Positions 45,833 to 59,821 of a stretch of 64,000 bases of DNA are shown in pieces; within the stretch, counting starts at the first letter, position 1, and every line of letters begins with the position of its first letter. Source of the DNA: Arctopsyche grandis (Eukaryota; Arthropoda; Insecta; Trichoptera; Hydropsychidae); the NCBI RefSeq assembly GCF_051622035.1, contig NC_135356.1:3868577-3932576 (forward strand), read 5' to 3'. Under the pieces are notes generated by a model, which saw only the letters and a program-made list of their open reading frames with translations, was not told where the DNA came from and did no database searches. Both the position numbers and the translations under genes were made by a program.

Positions 45833-45991
45833 TTGCCAATATCAGTTGCAAGTGGTGAAAGAAGTTATTGCAACTTAAAGCTCATAAAAAAATATTTAAT
45901 ATCCACAATGAATCAAGACAGATTAAGTGGATTGGCTATGATAGTTATCGAACTTGATATGTGGAATAAATTATGCTTTAACGAACTCTAA
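45833..45991 (+). pseudogene. hAT transposase C-terminal fragment (hATC)
   Basis: An open frame of about 52 codons reading PISVASGERSYCNLKLIKKY, then STMNQDRLSGLAMIVIELD, then a stop. This is the dimerisation region of hAT-type transposases (S.ERS...LK.IK..LRS.M...RL). No start or catalytic part nearby. A different subfamily from the remnant at 32577. Confidence 0.8.
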
Positions 45992-46365
45992 CAAAATTTC
46001 GCCGAAAAAAAAATTTACATATGTACGTAGTAACACTAGATGAAGTTTTGTTTTTACGTCAATAATGTCTATATTTTATCTGATACAATGTTCCAAACAA
46101 GATTATAACAGAACATCAGAAATTTGCTTCTATATATCGGAAGCTTCATCTCAAACAGATGTTTTCATATTAATAAATCTTCGTATAAATTTGATGATTT
46201 AACTATACTCTTTCAATGATTTTTAAAAATATTGTTTATTATACTGTTTGATATCAAATTATTAAACAGATATTTCATTTTTTTATTATGTGTTTTCAAC
46301 TTTATTTTATTAATTTTGTGTGTTATATTATATTATTTTGATGATTTTTTAAAATGTTGTTACTA
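45992..46365. other. AT-rich, nothing recognised
   Basis: Includes AACACTAGATGAAG near 46025; no ORF or repeat boundaries I can defend. Confidence 0.4.
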
Positions 46366-46440
46366 GTGGTTTTACCCGGTTTCGCACGGTATTTGTAAAC
46401 ATTAATTTGTTTTTTTATTAAATTTATTTGAAGGCAATCA
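46366..46440 (+). repeat. ACCCGG(TTTCG) family fragment
   Basis: ACTAGTGGTTTTACCCGGTT followed by TCGCACGGTATTTGTAAACATT; related to the starts at 20637, 21835 and 49199 and, inverted, to 60850-60962. Confidence 0.5.
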
Positions 46441-46491
46441 GAAATTAATTGAATTGAAGAATTGAATTGAGAAAAGAAACACAACGATTTT

Positions 46492-46800
<309 letters not shown>

Positions 46801-47539
46801 TTTCAAAACACGAAACACGAACTCTAAACTAATAAAAAATAAAAGTCAAATTATACGCACGAGCAATGTCGTATTTCTTGACGAAAATGCAATGCGAAAC
46901 TGAAACGAAACGTAATTGTAAAACGAGTGGGTGGGTGGTGAATAAGATAGCATGTACATTTTACGTTAGTATAGTCCTAATCGGTTCGACTACAGTAGAA
47001 AATATGAAGAAATTGGAAAGACAATGAGGCAACAAAATTGGATTGGATGTAAGATATGTATGTATGTACATAATATGTAGATCGGAAGAAAGGTCGTAAT
47101 AAATCAAAATATATGATACTTTATATGTATTATATGTACATAAAATATATGTATAATACATATAAAGAAATTCATACCAAATTTTATTCCGAAGTATGTA
47201 TATTGTTTTGATATCTAATCCAACGCAGTTTTAGTGAACTGCAAAAATCTGTATTCGAGATAGTTTATAGAGATGACGACCTAAGGCGAGGTGCTGTCTC
47301 GAAGTGTAAATTAAGAATGTAGAACTTGACAATAAAATGAATAAAAATTGTATATGAAAGTACGAAGTAAGCCCACACAAACACGAGTTCCATTTGAACA
47401 AACCCGTGGCAGTACACGTGGATAACGTACATACATATACACTATAGATGTTAACGAACTTTCCAAAAGAATGGGACAATCAACTCGACTTTATTAATAC
47501 ACTAAAAAAAATTCGGGTGTAACCAACCCATGACTTTAT
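46801..47539. other. No gene recognised
   Basis: AT-rich sequence. Includes an inverted TATATGTATTATATGTACAT / ATGTATAATACATATA pair near 47120-47165. Confidence 0.4.
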
Positions 47540-48832
47540 CTATGTATTTGATGAATATAAGAAGGTTACAAAACAAAATTCGATATTGAACTGATGACTA
47601 TGATAGCGATACAAATTGAGCGCAAATGTATGGAAACTTGCACAAAACAAAAGATCTACTTCTGGTTGTCAGATTTTGTTCAAATTTTTTTATTACTAAA
47701 AATCACTATCAGTATTATACTCATTAAATATCAAGAAAATAAAAATAATTTTAAAGGTCAAAATAAAATAATGAAATATTGTTTTAAAAAAAAATACTAC
47801 TTCCGGTTTACAAATTCTGACCAAAACCCTACCAGCTCTAAGTTAGTACACAAAGGATAGAAATATAAATTTTCAGCTTAATACGTTCAGGGGTGCGGAC
47901 AGAGTAGTGGGCACAACATTTTTGACTTTTCTACGAGGAAAAAAATCCCACTTCCGGTTCATTAAATTAAGTAATTTTTTTTTTATTTTTACTTAAAATC
48001 ACTATTTTTATTATACACATTAAATATCAAGAAGCTTAAAACAATTTAAAAGGTCAAAATAAAATAATGAAAAAATAATGAAATATTGTTTTTAAAAAAA
48101 ATACTACTTCCGTTTTACGAATTCTGACCAAAACCCTACCAGCTCTAAGTTAGTACATAAAGGATAGAAATATAAATTTTCAGCTTAATACGTTCAGGGG
48201 TGTGGACAGAGTAGTGGGCACAACATTTTCAACCTTTCTAAGTGAAAAAAATCCCACTTCCGGTTTATAAAATTTAATAATTTTTTTCATTTTCATCAAA
48301 TTGCTACAAGAATTATACTTTTTTAATTTTTTTGTGACGAACACACATGTTTAAGGGGTCGAAAAAAATAGTGGAAGAAAAATCGAACAAGAGTAAACTG
48401 AATATAATTAAAGTAAAATATTATAATTAACTTGGTATTAAACTTAAACTTCTAGATATGAAATTTCAGTTCAATAAACCAAAAGGTTTCCGAAAAAAAC
48501 ATAAAAAACTTCGATTCTCTAGAGTAAAAGTACTGCTTCCGGTTCAGATAGAAATATTTCAAAAATATGAGGTTATAAAAATTATTATTTGTATTATATT
48601 TAAAAAAAATTCAGTCCGATTCAATTTGTGGTTTGGGAGATAATTGAATTCAAAAACTTAAAAAAAGAGGACACCTATAAGGCGAGGTACCATTTCCGGT
48701 CAACTTAAAAATTTGAAAAAAATTTACGTCGTGTCGATAAGAATTTCAGTAACCGATACTAAGTTTCAGTTCGATAGGACTAACGGTGTTAAAAATATCC
48801 CCAAAATACACACCCACACAGACACACAGACA

Positions 48833-48903
<71 letters not shown>

Positions 48904-49030
48904 TTTCTAGATCATGAAAACGTGATCAGTGATCGATTCTGAGTTCGAATCAGTCAAAATCTCGAGTTCGAATTTTCGCATGATCAAAAAATTTCATCTA
49001 TTGTTACTACGTACATAGATAAAGTAAAAA
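47540..49030 (+). repeat. CACTTCCGGTT repeat region, LINE-3'-end-like
   Basis: A block of about 360 bp occurs twice in tandem (about 47590-47960 and 47980-48260), each with ACTACTTCCG, GACCAAAACCCTACCAGCTC and AATACGTTCAGGGGTG. Related single blocks follow up to a (CA)n run (48833-48899). A conserved tail then has GATCGATTCTGAGTTCGAAT and TTACTACGTACATAGATAAA. Relatives: 50140-50690 and 63700-64000. Class unknown. Confidence 0.6.
48833..48899. repeat. (CA)n microsatellite
   Basis: About 30 CA units preceded by CACAGACAGACA variants. Confidence 0.95.
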
Positions 49031-49198
49031 TCAAACAATATGTATAAAAGTTTTTCAAAAGCCATTAAAAGAGATTCCATATTCTAATATTTGCTTTTAT
49101 TATATAAATTCACTAATCGCCGAATGAAATCTGCAATGGGTGACCGATGAGGGGTTTTTAATTCATTGTCTTTCATATCTGCAGTATTTTATTGTATA

Positions 49199-49330
49199 CT
49201 AGTGGTGCCACCCGGCTTCGCTCGGTAAATGGAAATTAAATGAAAACCATGAAAAAATCTTCAATTGTTTTTTTGTTATTAAATTTATATACGTACCTAC
49301 GTATGTATATTTGAATCGAAAAAAAGTAAT
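49199..49330 (+). repeat. ACCCGGC(TTCG) family fragment
   Basis: ACTAGTGGTGCCACCCGGCT then TCGCTCGGTAAATGG; a short form of the family whose long forms sit at 20637 and 21835. Confidence 0.5.
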
Positions 49331-49570
49331 ATTATTTAACGACCGACCAACACATGTCTTTGACCAATCCAGCTAATCAGAAACGAATTACAGACGCCGT
49401 TTCAGTTTCATATATTATATAAGATAAGATTCTCTGGCCAGTGTCATATTGGAGTAGCCTGTGAAGGCACTGTGATATGTATATGTTTGTTAAAATATAA
49501 TTAGTTATAAAGTATGTAAAAAAAATTGGATGTGACCACCCCAAACTTTATTTATTTTATATCACTACTA

Positions 49571-50130
49571 GCTGAACCCCGGCATGCGTTGCAATGCCAT
49601 AATAACGCATGCAATTCCCGTTCCCGTCCCCGTTCTCGTTGCCGTTCCCTTTCTCGATCCCGTTCCCATTTGTCGGAAAATCGCAGGTAGTGAACACATT
49701 TGAAATTATTGCGTTGCAATGACACTCATTCCCGTTTTTCCCGTTTTTTTTTCACAGTAATTTTCCCGGACATGCATAAAACAAATCCTGAAAGTTCCAC
49801 CGTAATCGGTTCAGTGGTTTAGGAGTCTATTCGAGACACACAAACACACAGACATTCATTTTTATATATGTACTAGCTGAACCCCGGCATGCGTTGCAAT
49901 GCCATAATAATGCATGCAATTCCCGTTCCCGTTCCCATTCTCGTTCCCGTTCCCATTTGTCGGAAAAACGCAGGTAGCGAACACATTTGAAATTATTGCG
50001 TTGCAATGACACTCATTCCCGTTTTTCCCGTTTCCGTTGCCGTTTTTTTTTCACAGTAATCTTTCCGAACATGCCTATTCGAGACACACACACACACATA
50101 CACACAGACATTAATTTTTATATATAGATA
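49571..50130 (+). repeat. Two head-to-tail copies of a CCCGTT-containing repeat
   Basis: Copy 1 is 49571-49870 and copy 2 is 49871-50130. Each starts AGCTGAACCCCGGCATGCGT, contains (CCCGTT)n, then GGTAGCGAACACATTTGAAA, and ends in ACACACAGACATT. They differ in the number of CCCGTT units. A diverged relative is at 17866. Confidence 0.75.
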
Positions 50131-50139
50131 TATAGATAA

Positions 50140-50690
50140 ATATTATAAACATAAATTGTCAAGAAGATAGGAATAATTTAAAAGGTCAAAATCATTTAAT
50201 AAAATATTGTTTTAAAAAAAATTACTTCTTCCGTCTTATGAATTCTATTCAAAACCTTATTATCTTTAAGTTACATAAATAATACAAATATAGTTTTTTT
50301 AGCTCGATACGATCAGTAAGATGGAAAAAACATTTTTTACTTTTCTAAGAGAAAAAATTCCACTTTCGGTCTATAAAATTAGTTAATTTTTTTTTATCAA
50401 TTGATTTTACATGACATCAATACAAGAATTATATTGGAATTTATTCTGGAATTTTTTAAATATGAGGAGCACTCATATTTAAAGGGTCGAAAAAAATAGT
50501 AGAAGAAAAAGCGAACGAGAGTAAACTATCACTGCCGGTTGACGGATTTTCACTAAATTTCACGTATTATAAAGTATTAAGCTTAAATTTCTAGTATATG
50601 AAACCACGAAGTTCAATGCATTGAAAGATTTCGGAGAAAAAACATAAAAATCTTGATTCACTAGAGCAGGGTTTCCCAAACTTTTTCAGC
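50140..50690 (+). repeat. CACTTCCGGTT family fragment
   Basis: Diverged copy of the 47.5-48.7 kb blocks (AAAAGGTCAAAATCATTTAA, GGTCGAAAAAAATAGTAGAA). Confidence 0.55.
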
Positions 50691-51034
50691 AAAACACTTC
50701 ACAAATCCGGAAATTTTAAAGGAACATTTTTAAAGTTGGGTAAATATAAAATAAAATATATATACTAACCGTTTTTCAAATGTATGCATGGTAAACGAAC
50801 ATTTTCGATTTTTTGACTGTCGGTGCTGTGACGGTCATACATATGTGTACATATAGGAGATACTCAAAGGGCATAAATACATGTGGAGGAAGACGATATG
50901 GATCTGTTAGTGTTATACATATGTACATAATTGATTTCACCGTTTTGAATATAGTGTAAAATACTACATATTATATGTATGTAAATTTGTCATTTAAATA
51001 CATACGTAGTATTTTAAATGCTACATACAACACA
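50691..51034. other. No feature recognised
   Basis: AT-rich with ATGTACATA words. 50765-50815 (TATGCATGGTAAACGAACATTTTCGA) is also found at 28840-28875, just beyond the MITE there. Confidence 0.4.
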
Positions 51035-51320
51035 GATCACCTAAACACAATCTGCTTTAGGTCATCGACTTTAGAGAGTCTTTAATTCATATTATGTATT
51101 AGATGTATTATGAACATTTATAAGGATTGTAAATAGGTTTTTGAGCTCTTTTCCCTATTATGCTTTAGATTAACATTAGAATAATATAATACTGTGATTA
51201 CTAACCAAATTAAATTAAATTGTAAAATAGAAAATGATCAGTAGATCAGTAGCTATTAAAATAGATATAAGATGTATTGTGAACATAATTTCGTAATAAT
51301 AAAAAGCATTTAAAAATAAA
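51035..51320 (+). mobile_element. 3'-UTR fragment of the jockey-like LINE
   Basis: Copy of 59500-59755, ending AATAATAAAAAGCATTTAAAA. Confidence 0.75.
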
Positions 51321-51878
51321 AAATAAAAAAAATGCTACATACATAGTATCATCTTCAATTGACGTAGGTATAGGTAGGTATGTAGGTAGGTACGTGCATA
51401 CTTATGTACACACGCGTTGACAATTTAAACAAAATTAAATTGTATTGTGTGCTTACAATATTATATATAATTAATATTTTACAATGGCATACGTTTGATT
51501 TCATAATTGCTCCGAACCGGTGCGTACTAAAGAAAGGTCATGGAGTACGATGTGACCGATATTTTCCGCGCAAATTGTAAAGTATAATTTTCAACTCAAA
51601 TTGAAATCGATCCTATTATATTTCCTGATTTGTATTTAAATGTGGCCATTGTCTGAAAACTTTGCACAATCTTTAGCTTTCACAGCTTGTGACACACATT
51701 TTCCTGTATGCAAAGTGTGACTCGGAAAGGGTGTCTTTTGAAAATACGCACGCAGTTCACTGAAATCAACACTAAAATTTCAGTTTTCATATATAAAATT
51801 TCAAATTTGAATTGCACACTGAAGAAAGGAAGTCCATCCTTGCTCACACTGTTCCTATATTCCTATATGTAAGAATAC
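51321..51878. other. AT-rich, downstream of the broken duplicate exon
   Basis: No coding exon continuing the duplicated gene could be identified. Confidence 0.4.
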
Positions 51879-52260
51879 CTGACTATGTAGATGATCACTT
51901 CTCTCGGTGGTTTGTACTCTTTCAAGGATTTCAGTTGGAGTTTCCTCGCCAGGGTAGTGGCCTCTGCACTTTCTGGGTTTTTGGCCGTTTCGCTTATGAA
52001 TTTCGCACTGGCCAAATCTTTCTTTATCCTCTCGATGTGAGGTTTCAGCTCCTCGATCTCTCGCTGAAGATCCGACTCTGAATCCATTTAATTATTTCAA
52101 ACCATACACAGTTGAGAGACGAAGGGTGTTGGAGAGCTCCTCATCCAGCAGTAGCTGGTGATTGGCGGTAAATGATGATGATGATGATATATTACATACG
52201 TATGTATATGTAGACTGGCACACGACCGCGTCAGGAACGACACTGATATTTGTCGGTCAT
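51879..52260 (-). pseudogene. Broken second copy of the charged-helix exon
   Basis: Homologous to 56791-57074. It begins at ATG 52260 (MTDKYQCRS), then meets TGA where the intact copy has CGA. A fragment of about 90 bp from an RTE LINE 3' end follows. The remaining block (52087-51879) reads DSESDLQREIEELKPHIERI, then KPPREVIIYIVR, and ends at the same donor phase as the intact copy. Translation could restart at an ATG at 52087, so a short product is not excluded. Confidence 0.65.
52100..52192 (+). mobile_element. RTE LINE 3' end inserted in the duplicated exon
   Basis: GAGAGCTCCTCATCCAGCAG...GGTAAATGATGATGATGAT matches the plus-sense form of the RTE end at 27300-27345. Confidence 0.7.
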
Positions 52261-53984
52261 GTATTTTTCATATATATGTATGTACATATGTATATATTTA
52301 TATACTAGGGCTTAATTGCCAATTTGTTATTGTTTATTTATTTTTTTGCGAAATTTTAATTTTACACAATAAAAACAAAACATTCAACGCTGACCCCAAT
52401 GTTTTTGTCATATTGAAACACAAAAAGTTGGCATCAACGATTATCATGGCATGGGTGCAATAATATAAAAGTATAAAATAAGAGTTCATATTTTCCAAAT
52501 AAAAAAATATGTAGATATAATATGTAGATATACTATGTACATATCTATGTACGAAATCAAAAAAAAATGTGCTAAAATTTTAATATATGCTAACCCTCAA
52601 AGACAAGTAAATTAGTTGACATGGACTTAAAATACTCGTGTCAAAGTGAATTTTCATACGTATTTATCAGCTCAAAGTATACAAAATAAGCGGTATAATA
52701 GGAGGAAGAAATAGAGGATCAAGTTTAAAGAAGAAAAAGAAGAATAGGCAATCGGAGGGAAATTATAGTAAATGTAAGAACGAATCGAAGTTCTGCAATT
52801 GAGAGCTCAGATAAACTAGTGGAAAATTGTCCTGTTATTATTGTGTATAAATTATAAATAATGTGAAGATGAAGTGAATATAATAACCAGCTTGGTTAGC
52901 GTCCATTTGACACTGAACAACCATGTTAAAACGAACAGAAGTCTGCCTTTAGACTACCGTGTGCCAATTGCTCTGATCTCTGATGTACACATTATGTACA
53001 TATATATGTATGGGCCTTTACAGATGTACATAATACATTACATATATGTAGATATGTATATATATATATATATATTATTATTTCAATGTGACAGTCTTCA
53101 ATCAAGCAACCTTCAATAGAAGAGGCATTTTAAAATGAAGAAAAATCGAATCGACAGAGATCGCACGAAACTCAAACCTAAAGTAATGCAAAATCACATT
53201 TCGTTCCTTCCATCTATTCTCAATTGTCCACTAAATATTTCCCGTAAACTTTTGGTACAGATTATACATATATACCCATTGTGATAGGCAGGCCTGACGA
53301 GATGGGGGTACCAACCAATGTATTAAACCAGGGCCCGGTCCCCAACTTGGAACATGAATTTTCACTTACAATTATCGATTAAGAATCAAACATTTTTTAG
53401 CAACTCCGGTTAGTTACCCAATTTAAATGAAAATTTATTTGTATTTTTTCAATCGATTATTCAATATATAGAAGGTTATAATATCGAGAAAATGCATCAG
53501 GTTTCTTTAAATATAATGATGTTTTTGTGTTATTATCGTATCGTAAGTTTCATTTACATAATATCGGTAGTTTATTATTTTTAATATCGTTGGTAGCATT
53601 TACATAGTATACATATTTCATCGAGTTTGGTTGCCTTGGCATTTTATCTAGGACTAGTATTGTGCCCGTTGAAATTTCAACGGGTGTGTCGGAAACCAAT
53701 TGATATATGATTTAAAATAAAGTTACAATACGTATAGTAATAATTAATTGGAATCGGAAGGGAAGGGGGCACCCCAACGCTGAAGAGAAGGGAAGGGGGG
53801 CGCCCCACCGGCGCCCCCGCCATCAAAATCAAAATCAAAATCGAAATCAAAATCGAAATCGCATTCAAATTGATTATATAATAATAATTAATAATACACC
53901 TTGGCATACTAAAATTTGGCATAAAAACCTCTTCCGGAATTGCATATTGGATATAAAATTTTATAATAATTAATAATTATGTGC
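52261..53984. other. No gene recognised; minor repeats
   Basis: Includes a short palindrome CCCGTTGAAATTTCAACGGG (53665-53684), after ACTAGTATTGTG as in the ACTAG repeat families. Also an (AAAATC/GAAATC)n run at 53822-53862. Confidence 0.45.
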
Positions 53985-54485
53985 GTGGTAGACATCATCA
54001 TTTGATGGTTGTACCTGCTGCTCGCACAGTTCTTTTTCGAATGGCTCCTATTCCAAGAGCTATTCGACTTCTCAATGAAATCGTTGCTGCCGTCCCTGAA
54101 TGTGATATTTTCCACCTTGGGGAGCGTATCGGATGCTATTTTAACATATTTATATGGTAACCTGCGCTCATCATTACTTTCTTAATTTGAATGTGATGAA
54201 TGAGTGGAATCTTAATCTATTCTATAATTTGGGCCTCGCTGTGGTTTTATTTTTTATTCATATTTTGTTGATTTATTTTACTTTTTCTTTCTCCTTTGTA
54301 CATTTTATGTACTATTTTATTTGTATTATTATTTTCCTTTTGTTACTTTTTATTATTTTTTTTATTCTGCTTTCTAATTATTCTGTTTTTTTTTTACTTG
54401 TATTATCTTTGTTAAATGTAGGCCATTGTGGCGCATTAGGTTCTTCCTGTAATGCCACAATGGTCCAAAACTATTAATAAATAAA
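53985..54485 (+). mobile_element. Jockey-like LINE (family B), severely 5'-truncated
   Basis: Starts inside the reverse-transcriptase C-terminus (TGCGTGGTAGACATCATC), continues through the T-rich 3' UTR, and ends with a type 1 hairpin (54421-54466) and an AATAAATAA tail. Confidence 0.88.
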
Positions 54486-54604
54486 TAATAAAAAATAAAT
54501 AAATAATAATAATATTATCTCTACGTACAAAATATGCTCCCGGTATTGTATTTTCGATATCCCCATACTGGTCCCACGTTCTGTCATACATATATACATA
54601 TGTA

Positions 54605-56210
<1,606 letters not shown>

Positions 56211-56218
56211 AGTCTTAA

Positions 56219-56732
56219 GAGGGCTGTACACCCGAAACCTTAATTTTGTTACCGTTCCTTTCTTCGATATATATATTGAGTGTATGTATATATTGAGTGA
56301 ATGTGAAAATATATATCAATTGAGTGAATGCGACAGTTGCGCTTCGACCAGATAAAACGTATTTTAAATTGACAAAATCGAGGTTTCGTATTCTACTATT
56401 TTCTCCTCCAAAACTGGACCAATTTTTAAAAAAATTTCATCATCGGTATGAGAAAGATACTTTCTGTGCATCTATCGGCGTATTTTTTTTTTAAATCGAC
56501 CGTTAAATAAGCACGCTGGACTCGTTTCGTGGGTGTAAAAAAGAGGCGATTTTATAGATGTTTGGCGGCTCCTAGCTCATATAAAAAATAATTAATCGAA
56601 AAAATAAAACGATAGATGCACCCCGATGGTGGATATCCATAGCATATTAAAAAATAATTTGTCTAGTGCCATAATTGAGGAAGGGAGAAGTATAGTACGT
56701 TTGTATGGACACGGCGCTGCTGTCCAGCCCTC
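56219..56732. mobile_element. TTAA-flanked MITE, short form
   Basis: TTAA|GAGGGCTGTACACCC at the left and TGTCCAGCCCTC|TTAA at the right. The interior matches the right half of 42349-44033 in inverted orientation (GTCGAAGCGCAAC, TTTAAATCGACCG). Confidence 0.85.
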
Positions 56733-56790
56733 TTAAGTCGACAGTCACCCTTCAGATTTTAAATATGTCAGACTTAGTAGAAAAACATAC

Positions 56791-57074
56791 CTGACTACGT
56801 AGATGACCACTTCCCTAGGCGGCTTGTACTCCTCCAAGGACTTCAACCGGAGCTCTTCCGCCTGGATTCTGGCTTGCGTACTTTCAGGATGCATGCCGAT
56901 CTCAGCTATGGTCTGGGCAACGGCCAAGTCTTGCTTTATCTCGTCCACACGAGGTTTCAGCTTCTCGATCTCCTGCTGAATATTCAGCTCCGAATCTAGT
57001 TTGAGGATTCTCCTGAGGAATTTGACGATCGACAGTTGTCGTCGTCGGGAACGGCACTGATGATGTTCGATCAT
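56791..57074 (-). CDS. First coding exon of an unrecognised charged helical protein
   Basis: I do not recognise the family. 94 codons plus 2 nt run from ATG at 57074 to donor CAG|GTATG. The start is basic (CRSRRRQLSIVKFLRRILK). A highly charged heptad-like helix follows (about residues 22-80: LNIQQEIEKLKPRVDEIKQD, LRLKSLEEY), then PPREVVIYVVR. A diverged duplicate at 51879-52260 keeps the same spacing and splice phase, and the protein is conserved better than flanking DNA. That argues for a real exon rather than a chance ORF. Downstream exons were not found. Confidence 0.6.
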
Positions 57075-57520
57075 GTCTTCGTCGCTTGTTCTTTGTCAAT
57101 ATCAATCTTATTACACCGTGTTTTTTGTCAATTTCGGACACTAGAAGCTATTTAGCATTCATGCACATTATTGCACGATTATCCGATGAATTTCTTCGAC
57201 TGTGGCGAGCCACGAGCTCAGTATGAGACGAGTGAAAAGTACGCATCCTCGTCGCGAGATCTGGAGTAAAACTGGTGTCAGAAATGGCCAACGTGCGGCT
57301 TATGAACTCGTTCGTAGGAAGGTCTCCACTTGATGCGAATGTCAATGTTAAATATTAACGTTCGAACCTGTCGGAGGTCGTTGTGCGAACAAATCCACTG
57401 CTGACTTGACTCTCGATTTATTTATTACTTTTAGAAATTGGAATACTATTCGTGACTGCGATTGAATTCTGTGAACCTTGAAGATCAACATCCAGTAACT
57501 CAATAATATAGTAGATCACT
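57075..57520. other. Upstream of the duplicated exon, no gene confirmed
   Basis: A 65-codon minus ORF at 57345-57148 is less AT-rich than its surroundings and might be 5' UTR or a missed exon, but it shows no family features. Confidence 0.35.
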
Positions 57521-57529
57521 AAAATTTAC

Positions 57530-57640
57530 GCCTCGAATACTAACCTTTCCAAGCACCAAATAATACTTAATAAATCCCTAATAATAATTTATAATACACC
57601 CATATATACTAACTTGAAAAAACTACATGCCATATATAAT
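57530..57640 (+). mobile_element. Fragment of the jockey-like LINE C-terminus
   Basis: Near copy of 59095-59205 (CACCCATATATACTAACTTG), interrupted right after ATGGCATGCAG. Confidence 0.7.
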
Positions 57641-57965
57641 ATGGCATGCAGTTTTTGCAGATGCTAGCTCGGAGACATTTTTCATTTCCGAAGTGATCAA
57701 CTGCAAAATTTCCCATTGAACTTCGATGACGACGATTGTAAATAGAACATCCTAATAACCAAACACTACCGAAGCATAATCACTGCATGGGATGTGCAAA
57801 TATTATCCCTCGCAATATCCGTTCGGGTTTTTCCTACTTTTCTTTTTTTTTTACATAGTTTCTAGGTTTTTTTTTTATTTTACATAGTTTCACGTTTATA
57901 TTTGTGCAATTTGAAACTTTTTCTAATTTTTTAACCAACTATTTATTCAAATATGTACACCAGCA

Positions 57966-58445
57966 GTAAACCAGCAGCGTGTACTAGTGGTTAGCATATG
58001 TATGTATGTATGCTTTCGAACAGTGGTCATGGGTTCGAGTCCCACTGGTTGCTGCTGGCCAGACCTTGGTTTGTGCCTTCAGGTCGATCATTTCCTATCA
58101 GATTTTGCCAATTTATCTGATTTTCATTGAACAAATTGACAACCTTTTCCCATTTCTCGCAATTTTCGAGTTTTAAGCAACTCGAATTTCGCTGATTCGT
58201 ATAAAAAAAAATGCTGCAAATTTTTCCTCTAGTGTTTCGAGTTTTCGGTATCTTGAAATTTGATGATCTATTTAAAAATGCTCCGAAAAGTTTATTAAAA
58301 AGTAATCCATAGATGTCGCTGTGTATGATGCTTTGTTAAAATAATTCTAAAAATTATATATCGATGTTTGTAATTGGCCAGGAAGGCGCATTGGGGTTTA
58401 CTTGTTAGGCCTTCCTAACATATATGTATGTACATATGTAAAATA
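57966..58445 (+). mobile_element. tRNA-derived SINE
   Basis: Head CCAGCAGCGTGTACTAGTGG with B-box GGGTTCGAGTCCC (58031-58043). Body: GGTCGATCATTTCCTATCAG, TTGCCAATTT and ATAGATGTCGC. Type 2 hairpin at 58378-58417, then a TATATGTATGTACATA tail. Confidence 0.85.
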
Positions 58446-59079
58446 AGATTAAGCAACGAGAATTCAAGAACACTTTATAAATTCCAATATTTAAAATAAA
58501 TCAATTTTAAACTGCTGATTTTCAAAAAACACATTTAAATAATTCTAATTTAAATTGACAAATACCATTTATTCAAAAGTGGGCTTAAATCGATGCACAT
58601 GCAACATCTTCAAGTTAAATAAAACCATTAAGTAATATAACGATAATAATAAGCGTGTGAATATTGCATGTTTCCGATAGTCGACGGAACAAAAATTAAA
58701 ATTTATACAGAACCGTGTAATTTGAAAAGTGAATGGTTTTTTTTGTTTTATTATTCTTGTAAAGGTTGTATTTTATACGTACATCGGTGCATATTCGTAA
58801 CGTATATATTTTATAGAACTATTAAAGTTACATAGTGAACTACGTATGCAAATGTCTGTCACAAGACCCTCGCGCAATCATAACAAGTCCAATTTAGAAA
58901 TTACATAAGTGGAGAAGTTTTGTAATTAAGTGCATGGAAGCTATCCTACTGCACAAGAAATTAGTTTATGTACATACATACATACATATATAACAAAGTA
59001 TGTACATTAAAATGAATCGATATGCAGTCGTAAATTATGTCGAGCGCTCATATGACCACTATTAACCTACATATGCTTC
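58446..59079. other. AT-rich, nothing recognised
   Basis: No coding sequence or repeat boundaries seen. Confidence 0.4.
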
Positions 59080-59755
59080 ACCTGTATGGAAAACCGCCTG
59101 AACACTAACCTTTCTAAGCAAATAATACAAAATAAATCCCTGAAAATAATTTATAATACACCCATATATACTAACTTGAAAAAACTGCATGCCATATATA
59201 ATATTCCGTTTGTTACACACATTACTAACAAACTAACCAGTAGATTCTATGACAGAATCACTTATAAGTAATAACCACAATAACACACTTGTGAAGAGTC
59301 TCGGTGAATAATTCACCGGACCCAGAGGGTGCCGCGTAAAAATGACGTCTTTAAATGAAGACCGTGTGAAACGTTAAGTATGTTTTTTTACAAATAGAGC
59401 TAAACCGCCCCGATTGCTGGAAAAAGCACGGTGTCTATCCGCAGTCTAGACTGATTACAACAAAATGTCTATACCCTTCAGGTATACATATACACAGATT
59501 ACCTAAACACAATCTACTTTATTTAGGTCATCGACTTTAGAGAGTCTTTAATTAATAAGAATTTGAAATAGGTTTTTGAGCAATTTTTCCTATTATGCTG
59601 TACATTAACATAAGAATAATATAGTACTGTGATTACTAACCAAATTAAATTAAAATTGTAAAATAGAAAATGATCAGTAGAACAGTAGCTATTAAAATAG
59701 ATATAAGATGTATTGGGAACATAATTTCGTAATAATAAAAAGCATTTAAAAATTA
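59080..59755 (+). mobile_element. Jockey-like LINE 3' end (family C)
   Basis: A short coding end at 59086-59271 (IIQNKSLKIIYNTPIYTNLK, LHAIYNIPFVTHI) resembles the C-terminus of jockey/BS-type reverse transcriptases. About 480 bp of 3' UTR follow, shared with three other loci here, ending AATAATAAAAAGCATTTAAAA. Unlike families A and B it has no GCATT/TGTAA hairpin. Confidence 0.8.
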
Positions 59756-59821
59756 ACTTACACTTAATGTGAAGTTATACCACCTACTACTAATAAGAAT
59801 AACTATCACTCTATTTCCGCT

